Shown: positions 24,699 through 34,400 of the stretch, in pieces
Layout of the letters: each line of letters starts with the position of its first letter
Position numbering within the stretch: the first letter of the stretch is position 1
Assembly (NCBI GenBank): GCA_050486545.1
Contig: JBJHDM010000002.1
Span: forward strand, 1 to 64,000
Origin: DAOMNN01 sp050486545
GTDB taxonomy: Bacteria; Pseudomonadota; Gammaproteobacteria; Burkholderiales; Rhodocyclaceae
Reading direction: 5' to 3'
Length of the DNA: 64,000 bases
The notes under the pieces: generated by a model
Database searches by the model: none
What the model was told of the DNA's origin: nothing
Seen by the model: the letters and a program-made list of their open reading frames with translations, nothing else
Program-made: the position numbers and the translations under genes

Positions 24699-27600
24699 TC
24701 AGACCGTGACCGCCTTCAGCAATTCCCGGGCGGCCTGCACGCGCTGCCTGAGTTCGGGTAGGTCGATCTTGCGGATGAGCCGGTCCGGTCCGGACATCTT
24801 CACGTTTCGGTCGCTCTGGATCAAGGAAATCACTTTCGCCGGGTCGACGGTCGCCGTCGGTCCGAACTGGATGCTGATCTGGGCTTCGGACGCGTCCAGC
24901 TTGGCGACCCCGAAGGGGCCGACCAGTATTCGCAGTCGATGCGTCTCGATCAGCGCACGGGCCTGTACGGGCAACTCTCCGAACCGATCGACGAGTTCTT
25001 CCTGCATCGCCTTGAGATCGTCTTCGTTCTCGCAATTGGCGAGGCGTTTGTAGAGGGTGAGCCGTTCCTGAACGTCGGGGCAGTAGTCATTGGGCAGCAG
25101 GGCGGGCGTGTGCAGGTTGATCTCCGAGACGATTTCGAGCGGCTGGGAAAGATCGGGTTCCCGGCCGGCCTGGAGGTCACGCACCGCCCGCTTGAGCATC
25201 TCGGTGTAGAGGGAAAAGCCGATCTGCTGGATCTCCCCCGACTGGTTCTCGCCGAGCACTTCACCGGCACCGCGGATCTCGAGGTCGTGCATCGCGAGGT
25301 AGAACCCGGCGCCGAGGTCTTCCATCAGCGTGATCGCTTCGAGGCGTTTTTGCGCCTGTGCGGTAGGTTTTGCATCTGCGTCGGTGAGCAGATAGGCATA
25401 GGCCTGGTGATGGCTGCGGCCGACCCGTCCGCGCAACTGGTGCAACTGCGCCAGGCCGAAGCGGTCGGCCCGGTTGATCAGGATCGTGTTCGCGGTCGGG
25501 ATGTCGATCCCGGTTTCGATGATCGTCGTGCACAGCAGCAGGTTCGTGCGCTGCTGGGTGAAGTCGCGCATCACACGCTCGAGCTCGCGCTCCGGAAGCT
25601 GGCCGTGGCCGACGCCGATCCGCGCCTCGGGGAGAAGTTCGGCGAGTGCATTGCGGGTGTTCTCGATGGTTTCGACTTCGTTGTGCAGGAAGTAAACCTG
25701 CCCACCGCGCTTGAATTCCCGCAGCACCGCTTCACGCACGATCCCCTTGCTGAAGCGCTGCACGAAGGTCTTGATCGACAGGCGTCGTGAGGGGGGCGTG
25801 GCGATGACGGAAAACTCGCGCAGCCCTTCCAGTGCGAGCCCGAGCGTGCGCGGAATCGGCGTCGCAGTCAGGGTGAGGATGTCGATCTCGCTACGCAGGG
25901 TCTTGAGCGCTTCCTTCTGGCGCACCCCGAAACGATGTTCCTCGTCGATGATGACGAGCCCGAGCTTCTTGAAGCGTACGTCCTTCTGCAGCAGGCGGTG
26001 GGTGCCGATGACGATGTCCACCTTGCCCTGTGCAAGCTGTTCCAGCGCTTCGTTCTGTTCCTTCGCCGAACGGAAGCGCGACAGTTCGGCGACCTTGACG
26101 GGCCAGTCCGCGAACCGGTCGGAAAAGGTCTGCCAGTGCTGCTCGGCCAACAAGGTCGTCGGAGTGAGGACCGCGACCTGCTTGCCGTCCGCGACGGCGA
26201 CGAAGGCAGCTCGCAGGGCAACTTCGGTCTTGCCGAAGCCAACGTCCCCGCACACCAGCCGGTCCATCGGCCGTCCCGAACGCATGTCTTCGACGACCGC
26301 GTCGATCGCAGCCTGCTGATCGGGAGTGGTTTCGAACCCGAAGCCCTCTGCGAAGGCGTCCAGGTCGTGCTGCTTGAAGTCGAAGCGGTGACCCGGACGG
26401 GCCGCCCGCAGGGCATACAGCGCAAGCAGCTCGGCCGCGGTGTCGCGCACCTGCATCGCGGCCTTCTTCTTGGCCTTCTCCCAGTGACCGGACCCGAGCC
26501 GGTGAAGCCCGACCGCTTCGGGGTCGGCGCCGGCGTAGCGGGTGAGGACGTGGAGCTGCGAAACCGGCACGTACAGCTTGTCGCCGTTGGCGTATTCAAG
26601 ATGCAGGAATTCGGTATCGCCCTCGCCGAGGTCCATGTGCACCAGGCCCATGTAGCGGCCGATACCGTGCGATACATGAACCACGGGATCACCGGTCCTG
26701 AGTTCGGAAAGGTCGCGCAGCCAGCCTTCCATGGTTGCGGCCTTGCGCGCATCGCGGCGGCTGCGGGTGCGCGCGGTGGCGGCGTAGAGTTCGGCCTCCG
26801 TGACGATGGCGATCCTGGCGTCCGGAAGCACGAAACCGTTCATCAGCGGTCCTGTCGCCAGCGCGAACGGCGCATCGGAGGACAGGAACTCGCCCAGGTC
26901 GGCGAGCGGCTTCGGATGGAGTCCGTACTCGGCCAGGTACTCGGCCATCGTTTCGCGTCGACCGGCTGATTCGGCGAGCACGAGGATGCGCCCACCCGAG
27001 GTGCTCCAGTCACTCTCGATCAGTGTCCGCAAGCGGTAAAGCGGGTCGCCGGCCTTGCGTTCGACCGCGAGCTCCGGCAGCGGTCGGGAAAGGGCTTCTT
27101 CGTCGGACGGCGTCTGGACGGCAGGTGCCTGCAAGACGATCCGGGGGAGGGTCTGGAGTCCGGAAAAAAAGGCTTCCTGATCTAGAAACAAGTCCTGGGG
27201 CGGCAGGACCGGCCGGCTGCGGTCGCCCTTGAGCAGGTCGTGGCGCGAGCGGGTATCCCGCCAGAACTCCTCGATCGCAGCGGGTACGTCGTGATGCAGG
27301 ACGACCACGGCCTGGTCGGGCAGGTAGTCGAAGAGCGTCGCCGTCTGCTCGAAGAACAAGGGCAGGAAGTACTCGATGCCCGGCGGGGCGATGCCGTTCG
27401 AGACGTCCTTGTACACCGGCACACGTGAAGGGTCGCCTTCGAAACACTCGCGAAAACGGCTCCGGAAGCGGGTCCGACCCGCTTCGTCGAGCGGAAACTC
27501 GCGCGCCGGCAACAGCCGGATCTCGGGAACGGGAAAGACCGTGCGCTGGGTGTCCGGGTCGAAGGTCTTGATGCTCTCGATCTCGTCGTCGAAGAGATCG

Positions 27601-28166
27601 AGACGGAAGGGGAGCGCAGCGCCCATCGGGTAGAGGTCGATCAGGCCGCCCCGAACCGAAAACTCGCCCGGACTGACGACCTGGGTGACATGCGCGTACC
27701 CGGCCAGGGCCATCTGCCTGCGCAGGGCTTCCAGGTCGAGCCGTTCGCCCTGTTTCAGGAAGAAGGTGTGCGAGGCCAGGTAGGCAGGGGGAGCCATTCG
27801 GTACAAGGCGGTCGTGGCCGGAACGAGCACGACGTCCACCGCCCCGCGGGCAAGGCCGTAGAGCGTCGACAGCCGTTCCGAGACGAGATCCTGATGCGGC
27901 GAGAAGCTGTCGTACGGCAAGGTCTCCCAGTCGGGCAGGACAAAGGAGCGAAGACGCGGCTCGACCCATGCCAGTTCGTCGTGCAGGCGTTGCGCATCGA
28001 GCGGATTGGCGCAGACGACCAGGAGCGGGGCACCACGCCCGGCAAGCACGGCCAGCGCGATCGCGTCACTCGATCCAGCCAGTTGCGGGAGCACCCGTCG
28101 CGCACCGGGTGATGGTGTCGGAAGCGTGGCAAGGCGCGAAAGCAGGGAATCGGTCGAGTGCGGCAT
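24699..28166 (-). CDS. mfd: Transcription-repair coupling factor Mfd
   Basis: The 1155 aa length matches the family (E. coli 1148). In order it shows: the UvrB-homology module (ALAVLAGRGAPLLVVCANPL near residue 40), DWETLPYDSFSPHQD, the RNA polymerase-interacting domain (LRTGDPVVHVSHGIGRYMGL), the helicase Walker A GDVGFGKTEVALRAAFVA, and the DEEH box IIDEEHRFGVRQKE. TPTTLLAEQHWQ, TATPIPRTLGLALEG and the RecG-like end follow. It removes RNA polymerase stalled at DNA lesions and recruits UvrA. The ATG gives MPHSTDS...; an upstream in-frame start would add 72 residues of low-complexity sequence and is rejected. It lies 52 bases downstream of the DUF2459-like gene, on the same strand. Confidence 0.95.
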   Translation of the reverse strand: MPHSTDSLLSRLATLPTPSPGARRVLPQLAGSSDAIALAVLAGRGAPLLVVCANPLDAQRLHDELAWVEPRLRSFVLPDWETLPYDSFSPHQDLVSERLSTLYGLARGAVDVVLVPATTALYRMAPPAYLASHTFFLKQGERLDLEALRRQMALAGYAHVTQVVSPGEFSVRGGLIDLYPMGAALPFRLDLFDDEIESIKTFDPDTQRTVFPVPEIRLLPAREFPLDEAGRTRFRSRFRECFEGDPSRVPVYKDVSNGIAPPGIEYFLPLFFEQTATLFDYLPDQAVVVLHHDVPAAIEEFWRDTRSRHDLLKGDRSRPVLPPQDLFLDQEAFFSGLQTLPRIVLQAPAVQTPSDEEALSRPLPELAVERKAGDPLYRLRTLIESDWSTSGGRILVLAESAGRRETMAEYLAEYGLHPKPLADLGEFLSSDAPFALATGPLMNGFVLPDARIAIVTEAELYAATARTRSRRDARKAATMEGWLRDLSELRTGDPVVHVSHGIGRYMGLVHMDLGEGDTEFLHLEYANGDKLYVPVSQLHVLTRYAGADPEAVGLHRLGSGHWEKAKKKAAMQVRDTAAELLALYALRAARPGHRFDFKQHDLDAFAEGFGFETTPDQQAAIDAVVEDMRSGRPMDRLVCGDVGFGKTEVALRAAFVAVADGKQVAVLTPTTLLAEQHWQTFSDRFADWPVKVAELSRFRSAKEQNEALEQLAQGKVDIVIGTHRLLQKDVRFKKLGLVIIDEEHRFGVRQKEALKTLRSEIDILTLTATPIPRTLGLALEGLREFSVIATPPSRRLSIKTFVQRFSKGIVREAVLREFKRGGQVYFLHNEVETIENTRNALAELLPEARIGVGHGQLPERELERVMRDFTQQRTNLLLCTTIIETGIDIPTANTILINRADRFGLAQLHQLRGRVGRSHHQAYAYLLTDADAKPTAQAQKRLEAITLMEDLGAGFYLAMHDLEIRGAGEVLGENQSGEIQQIGFSLYTEMLKRAVRDLQAGREPDLSQPLEIVSEINLHTPALLPNDYCPDVQERLTLYKRLANCENEDDLKAMQEELVDRFGELPVQARALIETHRLRILVGPFGVAKLDASEAQISIQFGPTATVDPAKVISLIQSDRNVKMSGPDRLIRKIDLPELRQRVQAARELLKAVTV

Positions 28167-28218
28167 CGGGGGCTGCGACGGAAGCGGAAGGGAGGGGATT
28201 ATAGGGGAAAGGTCGGCG

Positions 28219-28860
28219 CTATCCGGGTGAGGCTTCCCGATCGATCCTCCAGTTGGAAAGGACCGGACGACCGATGACGGTGCAGCCGAGCTGTTCCAGC
28301 CAGCGTGCGACCATACGGTTGGAGTTGTAGCCGAAGGTGTAGGGTTCGGCGTGATGCACGAAATACACGTCGTAGGCCGCACTGTAATGCAGGCTGTCCG
28401 CGGCGGCCTCGAAGCGACTTCCGAGTTCGTCGCGCAGTTTGCGCACGGCTGCCGTAGCGACCTTGAGTTCGTGGCTCTGGACGACCGTCACGCGCAGCAG
28501 CCGGTGCATGTTGTCGGCATCGGCCGCTTCGGTGAGCCGCTGTCGTCCCAGGGCTGCGGGGGTGGGCCACAGCAAGGCGCGAAGACCGCTTCCGAGCCCG
28601 GTCCGATTCAGGGCATAGTAGTCCCAGTCACCGTAGGAGTACCGGATGGACCCGCCGTCCTCGTCCGGAAGCACAAGACTGGAATGCCGGCCGTGGTCGA
28701 GCACGAACACACTCACCGGATCCTCGGGGTCAACCGGGGGGATGATGACGCTGGTGCACCCGCTTGCGAGCGCAACGAACGCGATCGCGACGATCGTGTG
28801 ACACGCTTTCACGCTCCCCCCGATAGGTCGATTCCCTGCCGCAATGATACCGCGTCGCAA
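28219..28860 (-). CDS. Putative exported lipoprotein, DUF2459-like
   Basis: The 213 aa product has a signal sequence ending in LASGCTS, a lipobox-like site, then a domain with HGRHSSLVLPDEDGG, IRYSYGDWDYYALNRTG, LWPTPAALGRQRL and, near the C-terminus, RMVARWLEQLGCTVIG. The HGxHSSLVLP...YGDWDYY arrangement resembles DUF2459, a family of uncharacterised proteins with cysteine-peptidase-like spacing; I am only moderately sure. The 28860 ATG has GAGGAAGG just upstream; a GTG at 28812, closer to the hydrophobic stretch, is an alternative start that would shorten the signal to a typical lipoprotein length. Both place the same domain in the periplasm or outer membrane. Confidence 0.62.
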   Translation of the reverse strand: MRRGIIAAGNRPIGGSVKACHTIVAIAFVALASGCTSVIIPPVDPEDPVSVFVLDHGRHSSLVLPDEDGGSIRYSYGDWDYYALNRTGLGSGLRALLWPTPAALGRQRLTEAADADNMHRLLRVTVVQSHELKVATAAVRKLRDELGSRFEAAADSLHYSAAYDVYFVHHAEPYTFGYNSNRMVARWLEQLGCTVIGRPVLSNWRIDREASPG

Positions 28861-28872
28861 GCCTTCCTCTGG

Positions 28873-31335
28873 TCAGGTGCCGGAGTGCCGGGCGAAGCGC
28901 GCGTCTTGTGTCAGGAACGCGGCGAGGGCATCCGCCGGCAGCGGGCGGCAGTGAAGATAGCCTTGTGCTCCGCTGCATCCGGCCTCGCGCAGGAAGTCCA
29001 GTTGATCCTGCGTTTCCACCCCCTCGGCCAGGGTGCCCAACTGAAGGCTGCGTGCCATCTGGATCACCGCCCGGACAATCGCAGCGCTTTCCGGATCGAC
29101 CGAAAGGTCGCGAATGAAGGAACGGTCGATCTTGATCTTGTCGACAGCGAAACGCCGCAGGTAGGACAGGCTCGAGTAGCCCGTGCCGAAATCGTCGATG
29201 GCGATCGAGATGCCGTACGCCTTGAGTTCGCGTACCGTCTCCAGGTGCCGCTCGACGTTCTGGATCAGAATCGATTCGGTCAGCTCCAGTTCCAGCGCAT
29301 CGGGCTCAAGGCCGCTGGCCGTGAGTGCTGCCATCACGGTCTCGATCAGGTTCCCGCGCTGGAACTGGATGGCCGAGATATTCACGGCGACCTTGAGCGG
29401 GGGCAAGCCCGCGCGTCGCCATCTTGCGGCCTGTTGGCATGCCTCGCGCAGGACCCACTCTCCGAGTGCGACGATCAAGCCGGATTCCTCCGCCACCGGA
29501 ATGAAGCGGTCGGGCGGAACCATGCCCGACTCCGGATGATGCCAGCGCGCGAGGGCTTCGACGCCGACGACACGGCCGTCGGCCAGGTCGATCTGCGGCT
29601 GGTAATGCAGGGTGAACTGGTTCTGTTCGAGTGCCTGGCGCATCCTGTTCTGGATGAGCAGGCGCTCGAGTGCGTTGACGTTCATCTGCTCGGTGAAGAA
29701 TCGATAAGTGTTCCGCCCGACGTCCTTGGCGTGGTACATCGCGGTGTCCGCCTTGCGCAGCAGGGTTTCGAAATCCTTGCCGTCGTCCGGGTACAGGCTG
29801 ATGCCGATCGAGAACGAGGCCCGCAGGGCGTGGCCGTCGATGTGAATGGGTTCGGCGACCCGTTCGAGAATCTTCTGTGCGACCCGCGCGACCGCGTCCG
29901 GGTTGCCGATTCTGGTGAGGATCATCACGAACTCGTCACCCCCTTGCCGGCTCACGGTATCGGTGTCGCGGACGCAGTCGAGCAGGCGGCCAACCAGAGT
30001 CTGGAGCAGAAGGTCTCCGATCGTGTGACCGAGCGAATCGTTGACGGTCTTCAGGCGGTCCAGATCGAGGATGAGCATCGCCATGCGCGTATCGGTCCGC
30101 TCGGCGTGGGCAAGTGCCTGGCCGAAGCGGTCCGCGAGCAACAGGCGGTTGGGCAGGCCGGTCAGCGGATCGTGGTGCGCGAGGTGCTCGATACGATCCT
30201 GGGCGGCCTTGCGTTCGCTGATGTCGGAGAAGATCGCGACATAGTGGGTGAGACGGTTGCCCGCATCGTGCACGGCCGAGATGCCGAGCCACTTCGGGTA
30301 GATCTCGCCGTTCTTGCGACGATCCCAGATCTCGCCCTGCCAGCGTTGATGCTCGTGGAGTTCGGCCCACATCTGGCGAAAAAACGTCGCGTCGTGACGT
30401 CCGGAGCCGAGCAGGCTCGGATTGTGGCCGAGCACTTCCTCGGGCGCGTACCCGCTGATCTGCGTGAAGGCCCGGTTCACATGAAGGATGCGGTTCTCGT
30501 GATCGGTGATCATGACCGCTTCGCCGCTGTTCTCGAACACCGTTGCCCACAAACGCAATTTCTCCTCGTCGTTCTTGCGCTCGGAGATGTCTTCCTGCAG
30601 TCCGACGAAATGGGTGATCGTGCCCTCGTCGTCGACCACCGGCATGATCCGTACATAATCCCAGTACAGATCCCCGTTCTTGCGCCGGTTGAGCAGTTCC
30701 CCCGACCACTCCCGTCCGCTGTGGATGGTGCGCCAGAGATCGCGATAGGTCTCGACGGGCGTCAGGCCCGAGCGGGTGAACTGCATGCGATGACCCACGA
30801 CCTCGTCGGTCGTGTATCCGGTGACTTGGGTGAAGCGCCGGTTCGCGTACTCGATGATGCCGCGCGTGTCGGTAATGACGATCGATGCCGGGCTCTGTTC
30901 GACGGCCTGCAGCAGGGTGCGCTGACCCTCCTCGGCCTGCACCACCTCGGTTCGGTCGTGCGCGAGCAGCACATGACCGTTTACCGCACCAGTGGCATCG
31001 TGCAGCGGCACAAGCTGCGAATCCAGGTGGATGCGTCCCTTGCACGTCTGCACCCGCATCGCGAACCGAAAGGTGCCGTCACGTTCCGCGCTGGCGATCG
31101 CACGCAGAATCCGCTCGGGGGCGACGCCAAACGCCTCATGGAGTTCGAGGATGGAAGGGCCGCCGATCTCGCGACTCGACAGGTCGAACAAGTGGCGCGC
31201 GGTTTCGTTGCATTGGCGAATCGTGCGAGTCCGGTCGATCGCAATGATCGCGAGGCCGGTGGGTGCGCCAAGCAGGCCCCTGAGCAGGGCCGTATCCAGT
31301 TCATCCGCCGTTGTGAAGTGGTCTGGCAATAGCAC
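28873..31335 (-). CDS. PAS-GGDEF-EAL c-di-GMP turnover protein
   Basis: The 820 aa cytoplasmic protein lacks clear membrane helices. Three PAS-type sensory domains occupy roughly residues 1-380. A GGDEF domain (about 385-550) has RQGGDEF and, five residues earlier, the RDTD product-inhibition site. An EAL domain (about 560-815) carries GVEALARW, ELTES and DDFGTGYSS. Both catalytic motifs are intact, so it could be a diguanylate cyclase, a phosphodiesterase, or both, and PAS ligands would set the balance. The start is uncertain: GTG at 31335 has AGAAGGA at proper spacing, while TTG at 31341 is closer to it. It is downstream of, and parallel to, the CheR fusion with a 123-base gap. Confidence 0.88.
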   Translation of the reverse strand: MLLPDHFTTADELDTALLRGLLGAPTGLAIIAIDRTRTIRQCNETARHLFDLSSREIGGPSILELHEAFGVAPERILRAIASAERDGTFRFAMRVQTCKGRIHLDSQLVPLHDATGAVNGHVLLAHDRTEVVQAEEGQRTLLQAVEQSPASIVITDTRGIIEYANRRFTQVTGYTTDEVVGHRMQFTRSGLTPVETYRDLWRTIHSGREWSGELLNRRKNGDLYWDYVRIMPVVDDEGTITHFVGLQEDISERKNDEEKLRLWATVFENSGEAVMITDHENRILHVNRAFTQISGYAPEEVLGHNPSLLGSGRHDATFFRQMWAELHEHQRWQGEIWDRRKNGEIYPKWLGISAVHDAGNRLTHYVAIFSDISERKAAQDRIEHLAHHDPLTGLPNRLLLADRFGQALAHAERTDTRMAMLILDLDRLKTVNDSLGHTIGDLLLQTLVGRLLDCVRDTDTVSRQGGDEFVMILTRIGNPDAVARVAQKILERVAEPIHIDGHALRASFSIGISLYPDDGKDFETLLRKADTAMYHAKDVGRNTYRFFTEQMNVNALERLLIQNRMRQALEQNQFTLHYQPQIDLADGRVVGVEALARWHHPESGMVPPDRFIPVAEESGLIVALGEWVLREACQQAARWRRAGLPPLKVAVNISAIQFQRGNLIETVMAALTASGLEPDALELELTESILIQNVERHLETVRELKAYGISIAIDDFGTGYSSLSYLRRFAVDKIKIDRSFIRDLSVDPESAAIVRAVIQMARSLQLGTLAEGVETQDQLDFLREAGCSGAQGYLHCRPLPADALAAFLTQDARFARHSGT

Positions 31336-31458
31336 GGTCAAGTCCTTCTGGAGCCAGGTCGGTTGGGTCCAGCGGATTCTGACCGCGTTCCGGGACTGCT
31401 TTCATTGATGCAGATCGGAAAACAGGAAAAAGTCCAGGGCTTTGCGGCGGGATTGGGC

Positions 31459-34400
31459 TCAGCGGTGCTCTCTGCTCTGGAACCAGTCTGCAAACGCATC
31501 GGCCTCCATGGGCCGGGCGAAGTGATATCCCTGCACTTCGTCGCAGTTGAAGATGCGCAGGTAACGCGCGATGTCTTCGCTTTCGACGCCTTCCGCTAGC
31601 ACCTTGAGCTTGAGCGTGCGGGCCATGCTGACGATAGCGCGGACGATCGCTGCGTCGTCCGGGTCGGAGGCGATGTCCCGGACGAAGGATTGGTCGATCT
31701 TGAGCTTGTCGACGGCGAATCGCTTGAGATAGGCGAGACTCGAATAGCCTGTGCCGAAATCGTCGATCGAGAGCCGAACGCCAAGCGATTTCAGCCGCCG
31801 CAAGGTATCGAGGATGCCTTCGCTGTCCTCGAGAAGGAGCGATTCGGTTAGCTCGAGTTCGAGCCGTGTCGGATCGAGTCCCGAATCGGAGAGGGCCTGA
31901 GCGACACTGCGCTCCAGGTCTCCCCGCCGGAACTGCACCGCCGAGAGGTTTACCGCCACGCTGAGTTCGGGCAGGCCGTCCTGCGCCCACTGCTGCGCCT
32001 GCCGGCAGGCCTGCTGCAGGACGCGGTCGCCGATCGGGACGATGAGCCCGCTCTCTTCTGCAGCGGGAATGAAGCGCTGGGGCGAGACCAGTTCCTGCCC
32101 CTCGCGATTCCAGCGCAGAAGGGCTTCCACGCCAACGACCCGGTTGCTTGCCAGTTCGATCTGGGGCTGGTAGTGGAGCAGGAATTCTTCGTTGTCCAGC
32201 GCACGATGGAGGGCGGTACGAATCTGCAAGCGCTCGGTCGCGTCGACGTTCATCTGCTCGGTGTAGAAACGCGCCGTATTGCGTCCCGCGTTCTTCGCCT
32301 GGTACATGGCCGTATCGGCCTTCTTGAGGAGGGTGTCGAAATCCTCACCGTCGTCGGGCCATACCGCGATCCCGATGGACAAGGTGTTCGTCAGTTCCTG
32401 CCCTTCGAGCTCGAAGGGTCGTGACAGCGCCTCAAGGATGCTGTTGGCACTGCGGTTGACGGCCTGCGTGTCGTGCACGTCGGTGAGCGCGATGAGAAAC
32501 TCGTCCCCCCCGAGCCGACTGATCGTGTCCGTCTCGCGAACGCACTCGCGAAGCCGTTTTGCGACGAGCTGGAGCAGGCTGTCGCCGACCGGATGACCCA
32601 GCGTGTCGTTGATCGTCTTGAAGTGGTCGAGATCGAGAAAGAGCAATGCGACCTTCGCATGCGATCGATCCGCCCAGGCGGTGGCGAGGGCGAAGCGGTC
32701 GCGGAACAGGACGCGGTTGGGCAGGCCGGTCAGCGCGTCATGATGCGCCAGATACTCGATGCGGGCTTCGGCCTCCTTGCGTTCGGTGATGTCGTTGACG
32801 AAGGTGAGAACGTGCTGCTTTCCGCCAATCATGACATGACGCGAGGACAGCGCGATCTGGCGCAGGTTGCCGGCGCGATCGCATCCGACGGTCTCGTAGT
32901 CGAGCACCGAACCGTCGCGCTGCAGCAGGGACAGCCAGCGCTTGCGGCTTTCGGTGTCCGGCCACAAGCCGAGTTCCAGCGAGGTCCTGCCGATCATTTC
33001 CTCGCGCGGCCAGCCGAAGTCCGTTGCATAACGGTCGTTCGCCTCGATGAAGGTGCCGTCCTCGATCCGCGTGATCGAGGCGGCGAAAGGGGCCGCCATG
33101 AAGGCCACCAGGAAGCGCTCCTCGCTCGCGAGGAGTTCCTGTTCGATCAAGCGCAGATCGGTGATGTCCTGAATCGCGCCTGACATCATCAGCGGTCGTC
33201 CGTCGGCATTGCGCCGGATGTTCCCCACCGCACGTGCGACACGAACCGATTCGTCGGTACGGGTGAAGGTGAACTCGGTCTGAAACCCCTCTCCGGCCTG
33301 GATGGCCCGCATCAGTTCGCGCGCCACGCGTCGGCGGTCTTCGGGAGCGATGCGTTCGAGAAATACGCCGTAGCCGGGCGTGACCGCGTCGTGGTCGTAG
33401 CCCAGAATACGGCTCGTCTCGACGCCCCAGTTGAGCGCCCCGTCGGGCAGCTGCCATTCCCAGTAGCCGACGTTGGCCAGCGCCGCCGCCTCGGAAAGCT
33501 GACGCTGGCTCTCGCGGATGGGCGTGATGTCATGGAAGATCTCGAACTTGCTGACGGTGCCGTCCGGGTTCCGGAACGGCATGTCGAAGAGGTCGAACGT
33601 CCGGCCGGCCGGCGAGGTCCACTCCCACTGGACCGACTCGCCGGCGAAGACGGCCGGGTTCTTGCACCAGTCGCAGGGCTGGTCGAGTCCGTGAAAGTAC
33701 TCGTGGCACTTGCGGTTGCGAGTCGGCCCGAACTCGCGCTCGAGGGCCGGATTCAGGTACTCGATGTCGTGTTCGGCATTGACGATGTAGACGCCGTCTG
33801 GCAGCGCATCGAGGATGCTCTGCAGTCGCGTGCGCTCGCGCGCAAGCGTCGCGATCTCGGCCTGGGCGGTCTTGACGCCGCTGATGTCGGTGTAGGTCAG
33901 GACGACGCCGTCGCGAATGCCGTGTTCGCCGCGGAAGGGGAGCATCCGCTCCAGGTACCAGAGGCCGGTTTCGGTTCTGGCTTCGCGCTCGGTCCGCTCA
34001 CCCGTGGTCGCCACGCGCTGCAAGTCGTCGAGAAAACGACGTGCGTCGCCGAGACGGTAGGTGATCTCGGAGATGGGTCGTCCGAGATCCTGGGGGCGGA
34101 GCGTGAGAAAATCGTCCACCTTCGCGCTGAAACGCCTCACGCACAGGTTCGCATCCAGGAACACGGTGCCGATCTCGGCACTGGTGAGCAGGTGGTCGTA
34201 GTCCCGGTTCAGTTGTGCCAACGCGTCGTTCTTGCGCTCGAGTTCCGCATTGAGGGTGTAGAGGTCCTCGTTGACCGATTTCAACTCCTCGTTGGTGCTC
34301 TGCAGTTCTTCGTTGGAAGCAGTCAGCTCTTCGTTGGCGAGGTCGATCCGTTCGTGGCTGCTGCGCAGTTCGAACACCGTTTCCTGCAGTCGCTCGCGTG

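Noticed and set aside
28351..31332. Long plus-strand open frame across the PAS-GGDEF-EAL gene
   Set aside because: It is the mirror of a real gene; the translation has no recognisable motif.
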